Assembly: GCA_004557075.1 (NCBI GenBank)
Contig: SFEX01000053.1
Coordinates: 1-9,963 of the forward strand
Length of the DNA: 9,963 nucleotides
From: Clostridiales bacterium
Lineage (GTDB): Bacteria; Bacillota; Clostridia; Oscillospirales; Oscillospiraceae
Reading direction: 5' to 3'
Shown here: piece by piece, positions 5,187 to 9,963 of the stretch
Layout of the letters: the number at the start of each line of letters is the position of its first letter
Position numbering within the stretch: position 1 is the first letter of the stretch
Made by a program: the position numbers and the translations under genes
The notes under the pieces: model-generated
Databases searched by the model: none
What the model was told of the DNA's origin: nothing
What the model saw: the letters and a program-made list of their open reading frames with translations, nothing else

Positions 5187-5248
5187 AAAACGCCCCAGTC
5201 TGGAACAGTATACCATACTGTCCGGGAAATGGGGCGTCTTTTTTTTAA
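5187..5248 (-). terminator. Intrinsic terminator of the flavoprotein/hypA operon
   Basis: The outer stem ACGCCCC (5190-5196) pairs with GGGGCGT (5231-5237). Inside it ACAGTA (5205-5210) pairs with TACTGT (5216-5221) around a five-base loop TACCA, with an imperfect stretch between the two stems. On the minus strand the stem is followed by TTTTTTTAATTC, directly downstream of hypA. The plus strand also has eight T's, so it would stop transcription from either side. Confidence 0.9.
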
Positions 5249-5264
5249 TTATTCGCTGGTTACT

Positions 5265-5612
5265 TTAATCCTCGGGGATATGAATCTCTTTAATCAGGAA
5301 ATCCTGACCCGAGAGAACGGTCTTTTCAAAGCTTCCGCAGTTGGGGCAGTAGCCCTCGTGCTCGATGACGTTGAAAAGCTCGTTGCATTCGTCGCACTCT
5401 GCCATGCCGGGGACGATGTTTATCACAAGCTTGGTATCCTTGAGCCATGTGTCCTCAACGACTACGGGGTAGATATCCTCAACGTATTTGGGAATGACGA
5501 GCGACAGCTCGCCGATATCCAGAACGATCTCGGATACCTCCTTGATGTCGTTGGCCTCGGCAAACTCGGTGACGGTCTTTATCATTGAACGGACTACGCC
5601 AATTTCATGCAT
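5265..5612 (-). CDS. hypA: HypA/HybF-family nickel metallochaperone
   Basis: 115 residues, the usual HypA length. It begins MHEIGVVRSM: His2 is the conserved nickel ligand and the MHE start is a family hallmark. The zinc site is complete: C73-D-E-C76 and C89-P-N-C92. In studied bacteria HypA works with HypB to load nickel into [NiFe] hydrogenase (and urease in some species) in the cytoplasm. No hydrogenase, hypB or other hyp gene is present in this window, so its client is unknown. The start has AAGGTG, which overlaps the upstream gene's stop codon (ochre TAA); only 12 bases separate the two genes, so they are co-transcribed and probably translationally coupled. A strong terminator follows directly. 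Confidence 0.92.
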   Translation of the reverse strand: MHEIGVVRSMIKTVTEFAEANDIKEVSEIVLDIGELSLVIPKYVEDIYPVVVEDTWLKDTKLVINIVPGMAECDECNELFNVIEHEGYCPNCGSFEKTVLSGQDFLIKEIHIPED

Positions 5613-5624
5613 GGAGCCGACACC

Positions 5625-8279
5625 TTACTTTCTCGCGACCTTCTTGGTAACGAGCTTTGCGACGGCGGAAGGCGCGTTGCCGACTGCCTTTGCAAGCTGC
5701 TGGAAGTAGGGAACGCCGACATAGTCGGTGACCTTCTCGAGGTGGATTGCGTCGAACTTGCACTTGGTGGTGCAGATGCCGCAGCCAACACAGAGGCTCT
5801 CGTCAACGACGGCTGCGCCGCAGCCGAGGCAGCGTGCGGTCTCCTTCTTCATCTGCTCCTCGGTGAGAGTACCGCGCAGATCCTTGAAGGTCTTCTTTGC
5901 TTCCTTGGCGCTTGCGCCTGCTGCCTTCTGTCTCGGAGTGTTGTCGAAGTTTGCGACGGAGATGCCTGCGGTGGCGGTGTTCATTGCCTTGTAATCGCGG
6001 CGGTCACGGCCGATGACCTGGGACTGGCCGGGATGTACATAGCGGTGGATGGAGACAGCGCCTTCCTTGCCGGCTGCGATAGCGTCGATTGCAAACTTGG
6101 GGCCGGTGACGAGGTCGCCGCCTGCGAACACGTCGGGAACGCTGGTCTGGTAGCTGGGCATATCAACGACGAGGGTGCCGTTTTTATTGGCCTTGAAGCC
6201 TTCCATGCCGCACATATCGACCTTCTGGCCGATGGCGGAGATAACCGCGGAAACAGCGATAGTCTCGAACTTGCCGGTGCCGACGGGCTTGCGCTCGGCG
6301 TTGAGCTCCATGAGCTCGACCTTGAGGGACTCGACCTTGCCCTCGCCGCTGATCTCGGCGGGAGACGCGAGGAACATGAACTTGACGCCCTCTTCGATGG
6401 CTTCTTCGATCTCATCGTCGGCAGCGGGCATCTCGTCGCGGCTGCGGCGGTAGACGATGGTGGTCTTTGCGCCGAGGCGGACTGCGGTGCGGGCAACGTC
6501 GATGGCGACATTACCGCCGCCGATGACTGCGACGTTCTTGCCGACTGCGGGCTTGCCGCCGAGGTTTACCTCGCGCAGGAAGTCGATGCCGGTGAACACG
6601 CCGTCGAGGTCATCGCCCGGGCAGCCGACCTTGGTGCCCTTGGATGCGCCGATAGCCATGTAGAATGCCTTGAAGCCCTCCTTGCGGAGATCGTCGAGGG
6701 TAACGTCCTTGCCGACCTCAACGCCGGTCTTGAACTCGACGCCAAGCTCCTTGAGCACGTCGATCTCGGCATTGATAACGTCCTTCTCAAGACGGAAGGA
6801 GGGGATGCCCATTGTGAGCATACCGCCGAGAGCCTTTTCCTTCTCGTATACGGTCACGGGGTAGCCCTTGACTGCCAGATAGTATGCGCAGCTCAGACCT
6901 GCGGGGCCTGCGCCGATGACGGCGATCTTCTCGGGGTAGGGCTTGCCGATCTGGTTGACCATCTTGGGAACGAAGCGGTGCTTTGCCTCAAGATCCTTCT
7001 CTGCGATGAACTTCTTGATATCGTCGATTGCGATAGGATCGTCGATATCGCCGCGGGTGCAGGCGTCCTCGCAGGCCTTGTTGCAGATACGGCCGCAGAC
7101 TGCGGGGAAGGGATTTTCCTTCTTTATCAGCTCAAGAGCCTCGGTGTAGCGGCCCTGAGATGCGAGCTTTATGTAGCCCTGAACGGGGATGTGTGCCGGG
7201 CACTGTGCCTTGCAGGGTGCGGTGCCGGAGTCCATAACGTCGGTACGGGTGGTGCGGTAATCGACGTTGTAGCTCTTCTTATCCCAGGGGACTTCCTTAT
7301 CGGACTTGTAAGCGTCGGAGACGTGGGGATCGGTGGCGCAGAGCTTCTGGCCGAGTCTGACAGCGTTGGGCTGGCAGTTTTCAACGCACTGGCCGCAGGC
7401 AACGCAGTTGTCCTTGTTGACCTTTGCGATGAAGTTCGAGCGAACGCCCTCGGGAGCGCGGAAGAGCTCGGTGATACGCAGGGCGTAGCAGGAGCAGCCG
7501 CAGCAGTTGCAGATTGCGGTTACGCCGTCGAAGCCGGGGGACTGGTTTACGTCGTGGACAAGGCCGTTGTCCTCGGCGCGCTGGAGGATCTCATAAGCCT
7601 CCTCCTTGGAGATGAGGCGGTGCTCGCCGTTCTTGGAGAAGCTGATGGCATTGTCGTCAATGTACATGCACATATCCTCTTCAAGGTGACCGCAGCCCTC
7701 GCCCATCAGGCGGCGGGAACGACGGCAGGAGCAGGGGCCGACGGAGATGGCCTTTGCGTTCTCGATAATGGTGGTCAGCTCGTCATAGGAGGCGGCGTGG
7801 GAGTTGTTCTCGATAGCGCTCATAACGGGCATGACGCGCATGAAGTTAACGCCGTGGCCGAGAACGGGAGCCAGCATACCGACTCTCTTGCGGGTGTATT
7901 CCTCGAAGCAGACGCCGAGGTCGGGATATTTGTCGCACTGCTCGCGCATTGCGAGGATGCCTTCCATGATGCCGGGAACCCAGATGGGGTAGTAGTAGCA
8001 GGTCTTGCCGTCCACGATGCGGGTGCGGATAACGCCGGCCGCGACCAGCTTATCGAGCTGCTCCTGGGTGAACTCAACGCTCTTCTTTGCCTTCTTGGCA
8101 AGGTCTTCGACGGTGAAGTTCTTCTCAAGACGCATACGCATCATGATCGAGCACATATCGTCGTCGACGATGGGGGCAAGGATCCTGTACTCGGGGTCCT
8201 TATAGGTGATGCCTGTGTAAGTCAGGCTTTCAAGGCTGATCTTGGAGGCCAGCGCAAGAATATTGGGTCTATTTGCCAT
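5625..8279 (-). CDS. Multidomain iron-sulfur flavoprotein: NAD(P)-linked GltD/NfnB-type oxidoreductase with N-terminal and C-terminal Fe-S domains
   Basis: 884 residues, cytoplasmic, no signal peptide. Domains in order: a winged-helix-like stretch (~50-95, FTVEDLAKKAKKSVEFT..LVAAGVIRTR); a Cys-rich segment with C183-x-C185-R, C196, C204 and C257-NCCGCS-C264; a ferredoxin motif C292..C295..C298..C302; a Fer4_20-like region (C356, C360, C395, C399, C403, C407); then the GltD-type two-nucleotide fold, with FAD motif IGAGPAG (455-461) and E479, NAD(P) motif VIGGGNVAIDVA (585-596), and AGGD (719-722). The C-terminus has RCLGC (816-820) and C830..C833..C836..C840. The core resembles glutamate-synthase small subunit and NfnB, which move electrons between NAD(P)H, FAD and Fe-S clusters; the physiological partner here is unknown. 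ATG 8279 has AAGGGAG seven bases upstream. First gene of an operon with hypA. Strong codon bias (Lys almost all AAG) suggests high expression. Confidence 0.92.
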   Translation of the reverse strand: MANRPNILALASKISLESLTYTGITYKDPEYRILAPIVDDDMCSIMMRMRLEKNFTVEDLAKKAKKSVEFTQEQLDKLVAAGVIRTRIVDGKTCYYYPIWVPGIMEGILAMREQCDKYPDLGVCFEEYTRKRVGMLAPVLGHGVNFMRVMPVMSAIENNSHAASYDELTTIIENAKAISVGPCSCRRSRRLMGEGCGHLEEDMCMYIDDNAISFSKNGEHRLISKEEAYEILQRAEDNGLVHDVNQSPGFDGVTAICNCCGCSCYALRITELFRAPEGVRSNFIAKVNKDNCVACGQCVENCQPNAVRLGQKLCATDPHVSDAYKSDKEVPWDKKSYNVDYRTTRTDVMDSGTAPCKAQCPAHIPVQGYIKLASQGRYTEALELIKKENPFPAVCGRICNKACEDACTRGDIDDPIAIDDIKKFIAEKDLEAKHRFVPKMVNQIGKPYPEKIAVIGAGPAGLSCAYYLAVKGYPVTVYEKEKALGGMLTMGIPSFRLEKDVINAEIDVLKELGVEFKTGVEVGKDVTLDDLRKEGFKAFYMAIGASKGTKVGCPGDDLDGVFTGIDFLREVNLGGKPAVGKNVAVIGGGNVAIDVARTAVRLGAKTTIVYRRSRDEMPAADDEIEEAIEEGVKFMFLASPAEISGEGKVESLKVELMELNAERKPVGTGKFETIAVSAVISAIGQKVDMCGMEGFKANKNGTLVVDMPSYQTSVPDVFAGGDLVTGPKFAIDAIAAGKEGAVSIHRYVHPGQSQVIGRDRRDYKAMNTATAGISVANFDNTPRQKAAGASAKEAKKTFKDLRGTLTEEQMKKETARCLGCGAAVVDESLCVGCGICTTKCKFDAIHLEKVTDYVGVPYFQQLAKAVGNAPSAVAKLVTKKVARK

Positions 8280-8324
8280 GTGTACACTCCCTTATACTAT
8301 ATTTATTTTTTGCCGTATGTTATA

Positions 8325-8354
8325 TTTGTATCACAAGAGTATACACTCTGTCAA
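8325..8354 (-). promoter_or_regulatory. Promoter of the flavoprotein/hypA operon
   Basis: On the minus strand a perfect -35 TTGACA (8354-8349) is followed by 18 bases and -10 TACAAA (8330-8325), which carries the extended -10 TGn just upstream. Predicted transcription starts near 8318, with a ~39-base leader and AAGGGAG at 8293-8287 ahead of the ATG. An inverted repeat fills part of the spacer. Confidence 0.78.
8336..8349. promoter_or_regulatory. Inverted repeat within the flavoprotein promoter spacer (possible operator)
   Basis: AGAGT (8336-8340), ATAC, ACTCT (8345-8349): two exact 5-bp arms around four bases. It lies between the -35 and -10 boxes and touches the -35. This is a classic position for a repressor, possibly a redox- or metabolite-sensing one, but no cognate regulator is visible in the window. 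Confidence 0.4.
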
Positions 8355-8397
8355 TGTACAAAAACTTCTAATCGTCAGACATTTGGCATTTTTTCTT

Positions 8398-8710
8398 TTC
8401 GTTGCTACGCTTTAAATAGTCGCTTTTGCCGGTGCTCGACCGGGGAGCTTTGTTGTAATCTTTAGTGCACTCGCGTTCTTAATTAGTGCGTTCATGCCTT
8501 CCCCTTAAGGGGAAGGTGTCGGCAAAGCCGACGGATGAGGTGTTATCCGAAATTGTTTGTTTTAGTTCCGCACCAATTAAGCGCGCGAGTGCAAAATAGA
8601 TTATATACTATGTTACCGGTCGAGCTGACGCAATTAAAACTATTTACAGTGAAAAACCGAATCGCTCTGCGGCAGCCGCCGCACGGTCGAGCTGACGCAG
8701 TAAAGATAAC
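8398..8710. repeat. Composite inverted repeat element between the flavoprotein and noc-like genes
   Basis: A forward core lies at 8398-8443 (TTCGTTGCTACGCTTTAAAT, then GCTCGACCGG) with tail GTGCACTCGCGTTCTTAATT and AGTGCG (8465-8490). The CCTTCCCC palindrome element sits in the middle (8497-8540). A mirrored reverse copy follows: tail CAATTAAGCGCGCGAGTGCA (8574-8593), core 8615-8666 (ACCGGTCGAGCTGACGCAAT to CGAATCG). The hairpin TGCGGC-AGCC-GCCGCA (8668-8683) leads to a further partial reverse core (8684-8710, CGGTCGAGCTGACGCAG). The whole block is a large imperfect palindrome, like a MITE with a nested second element. It has no transposase and no gene. Confidence 0.75.
8497..8540. repeat. 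CCTTCCCC palindrome plus stem-loop element
   Basis: CCTTCCCCTTAAGGGGAAGG (8497-8516) is a perfect 20-bp palindrome. It is followed by a second perfect stem GTCGGC-AAA-GCCGAC (8518-8532) and GGATGAGG (8533-8540). I recognise this arrangement as a common dispersed repeat of gut Clostridia (recollection). It is present once in this window, exactly at the centre of the inverted repeat pair. Confidence 0.8.
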
Positions 8711-8737
8711 CAAAAATGCGGCAACGATGGGAAAAAA

Positions 8738-9559
8738 TCAGGATTCGATTTCCTTATGCTTCGGAATTTTGATAGTCAGGATAAGCTCCTGCTCTGTCTC
8801 CTCGCGGTGCATGCCCGCGTCGATGCCTCCCTGCTTCATCAGATCGAGGCCGTGGAGTATGGTGTTGACGAAAACGCGCACATCCTTCATGATGAAGGTT
8901 CGCTTCGGCTCGGGCTTATCATTCTCCTCGGTACTCAGCAGGGAGTCTATGTAGCTGTCTGTCGCGGCGACGTTCAGGCCGTGGTCGATGATGTAGCACA
9001 GGGCGAGACGCTGCGCCTCAGCCGAGGGCAGGCGCAGCAGCGCTCTGCCGTGGCGCTCTGTAAGGCCGTTGTCGCACAGCGATTGCAGAACGTCCTCGGG
9101 AAGCTTCAGAAGCCGGAGCTTGTTCGCCACCGCCGACTGCGATTTGCCGATGCGCCGGGCCGCCTCCTCCTGGCTCATGCCGAACAGCTTTATGAGCTGG
9201 TCGATGCCGTTTGCCTCCTCCAAAAAGTCTAAATCGCGCCGCTGAAGATTTTCGACGAGGGCGATGAGACTCGCGTCCTCAAGGCTGACGTCCAGCAGGA
9301 TGCATGGCACGTCGTACAGCCCCGCAAGGCGCGCAGCCCTCAGGCGCCGCTCGCCCGCGACAAGCTCGTAGCTGTTATCGCGCAGGCGCACCGTCAGGGG
9401 GTTTAGGATGCCGTACTGGGCGATGCTGTCGGAGAGCTCCTGAAGCTCGCCGTCGGGAAAGTTTTTCCTTGGCTGTACGGGGTTGGGGTCAAGCTCGTCC
9501 ACCGGCAGCCAGATTATGCCGCCCCGCCGTGTGCCGGGGCGCAGTTTTGTCGATTGCAT
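8738..9559 (-). CDS. noc: ParB/RepB/Spo0J-family DNA-binding protein, Noc-like
   Basis: 273 residues. The N-terminal ParB/CTPase domain shows NPVQPRKNF, LSDSIAQYGILNPLTVR, ELVAGERRLRAARLAG and ALVENLQRRDLDFLEEA. A helix-turn-helix follows (MSQEEAARRIGKSQSAVANK, then LRLLKLP). LTERHGRALLRL and the C-terminal KPEPKRTF..DVRVFVNTI....EETEQELILTIKIPK match Noc (ITERHARAL, RKAFSRDTRIAMNTI, LTIRIPKR in B. subtilis) better than ParB/Spo0J. Noc binds its own site and inhibits division over the nucleoid. Its membrane-binding N-terminal amphipathic helix, known in B. subtilis, is not evident here: the protein starts MQSTKLRPGTRRGGIIWLPV. ATG 9559 has AAGGAGG ahead of it; a longer frame to 9604 lacks an RBS. 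No parA or rsmG neighbour is in view. Confidence 0.9.
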   Translation of the reverse strand: MQSTKLRPGTRRGGIIWLPVDELDPNPVQPRKNFPDGELQELSDSIAQYGILNPLTVRLRDNSYELVAGERRLRAARLAGLYDVPCILLDVSLEDASLIALVENLQRRDLDFLEEANGIDQLIKLFGMSQEEAARRIGKSQSAVANKLRLLKLPEDVLQSLCDNGLTERHGRALLRLPSAEAQRLALCYIIDHGLNVAATDSYIDSLLSTEENDKPEPKRTFIMKDVRVFVNTILHGLDLMKQGGIDAGMHREETEQELILTIKIPKHKEIES

Positions 9560-9568
9560 AGTGCTCCT

Positions 9569-9590
9569 CCTTATATTGTGGGATATAAGG
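9569..9590. promoter_or_regulatory. Inverted repeat overlapping the noc-like gene's ribosome binding site
   Basis: CCTTATAT (9569-9576) and ATATAAGG (9583-9590) are exact 8-bp arms around TGTGGG. In the minus-strand mRNA the downstream arm AUAUAAGG runs into the Shine-Dalgarno AAGGAGG, so a leader hairpin would cover part of it. It could instead be a DNA operator. Either role is inference. Confidence 0.45.
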
Positions 9591-9601
9591 AAAAAATACA
9601 C

Positions 9602-9621
9602 CATATCTTGCGCAAAATATG
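9602..9621. promoter_or_regulatory. 20-bp near-perfect palindrome upstream of the noc-like gene
   Basis: CATATCTTGCGCAAAATATG is symmetrical at all but one pair, with a perfect TTGCGCAA centre. It lies 43 bases upstream of the start codon. It resembles neither parS (TGTTTCACGTGAAACA) nor the Noc site (ATTTCCCGGGAAAT). I could not place a convincing -35/-10 around it. Probably a regulator site; unproven. Confidence 0.4.
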
Positions 9622-9630
9622 CCGCATCGC

Positions 9631-9839
9631 GCCGGCTCCTCGCCGGAGTGGCTATTCGGATTGAAATTTTATGTAATCGCTATTGCGTCAGCCCGACCAT
9701 AAGCACCAGCAGTAGTCTTTATTGCACTCGCGCTCTTAATTACACCGCACCCGTAGGGGCGAGCATTGCTCGTCCGCTCCTCGCCGGAGGGGCAATTCGC
9801 ATTAAGGCTTAAAAGAACCTCTATTGCGGTATCCCGACC
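9631..9839 (+). repeat. Dispersed-repeat cluster upstream of the noc-like gene
   Basis: CCGGCTCCTCGCCGGAG (9632-9648) leads into a forward core at 9651-9698 (GCTATTCGGATTGAAATTTT, then CTATTGCGTCAGCCCGACC), with tail TTGCACTCGCGCTCTTAATT at 9722-9741. Copy 2 of the 30-bp GTAGGGGCGAGC element is at 9747-9776. GCTCCTCGCCGGAG recurs at 9777-9790 and leads into a second forward core at 9791-9839 (GGCAATTCGCATTAAGGCTT, then ATCCCGACC). From 9840 to the window end there is no repeat and no gene I can support. Confidence 0.8.
9747..9776 (+). repeat. 30-bp exact repeat, copy 2 (GTAGGGGCGAGC element)
   Basis: Identical to 4955-4984 over all 30 bases. It sits between the tail of one forward repeat core and the start of the next, the same position as copy 1, so it is a module of the larger repeat rather than an independent insertion. 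Confidence 0.85.
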
Positions 9840-9963
9840 TTTACATTAGAAATTGTCGTCATGAGTCCGCATGTTGGTCAATTTCCGGAGGATAACGAGA
9901 ACGTGATTTTGGCAATATCACCAACACCGATTTGAATAACGGTTATAACGACAATGGCCAATA

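Noticed and set aside
5214..5228. TCCGGGAAAT resembling half of a Noc binding site
   Set aside because: About 11 of 14 positions fit, but the sequence is part of the terminator hairpin downstream of hypA, which explains it fully.
5607..8465. A 952-codon open frame on the plus strand, opposite the flavoprotein
   Set aside because: It mirrors a strongly biased gene: the GC-rich third positions of the real gene remove stop codons from the opposite frame. The translation is a low-complexity Ala/Val/Leu/Asp/Gly string without domains, and the real gene has full motifs, a promoter and an RBS.
8668..8683. TGCGGC-AGCC-GCCGCA as the terminator of the noc-like gene
   Set aside because: The T-run on the minus strand starts only about 11 bases past the stem, and the hairpin is part of a repeat copy. 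I cannot call it an intrinsic terminator.
9878..9961. Minus-strand frame open to the window edge, ending at TGA 9878-9880 (LAIVVITVIQIGVGD...)
   Set aside because: Only 27 codons are visible and no domain is recognisable. It could be the end of a gene beyond the edge, but the evidence is too thin to annotate.

Overview
The window looks like chromosomal DNA from a gut-type Clostridia, probably of the Oscillospiraceae/Ruminococcaceae kind (inference). The reasons are a CarD-family regulator, a bacterial-type AsnRS, tandem MgtC proteins, a Noc-type ParB protein, GC-rich genes separated by AT-rich promoters, and intergenic repeats of a style I associate with that group (the CACCCGTAGGGGCGAGC and CCTTCCCC..GGGGAAGG elements). 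I see no tRNA, rRNA, CRISPR array, transposase or phage gene.

Layout, left to right. A CarD-family regulator (169-675, minus) and asnS (840-2234, plus) diverge from a compact promoter in which one palindromic TTGCAA serves as the -35 box for both directions. asnS converges on a short XRE-type regulator (2435-2677, minus), which diverges from a 43-codon gene (2769-2900, plus). Two tandem MgtC/SapB membrane proteins follow (4105-4833 then 3395-4090, minus). Next is a two-gene minus-strand operon: an 884-residue iron-sulfur flavoprotein (5625-8279) and hypA (5265-5612), ending in a strong terminator at 5190-5237. A Noc-like ParB protein (8738-9559, minus) is the last gene.

Every intergenic stretch except the two short divergent promoters is built from one dispersed repeat family. 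It is a core of about 50 bp running from AATTCGCRTTAA to CAGCCCGACCGGT, often followed by a TGCACTCGCG tail. I count 16 copies, eight per strand, and they usually face into the spacer from both sides. Related hairpins (GGAGGCAATC..GATTGCCTCC) are embedded between copies at convergent gene ends, where they appear to act as two-way terminators. One repeat copy supplies the last codons of the XRE gene.

Functional links are limited. CarD/asnS and XRE/small ORF are promoter-coupled pairs. The two MgtC genes and the flavoprotein/hypA pair are operons. The rest are neighbours without an obvious common pathway. The last 120 bases (9840-9963) hold no gene I can support.
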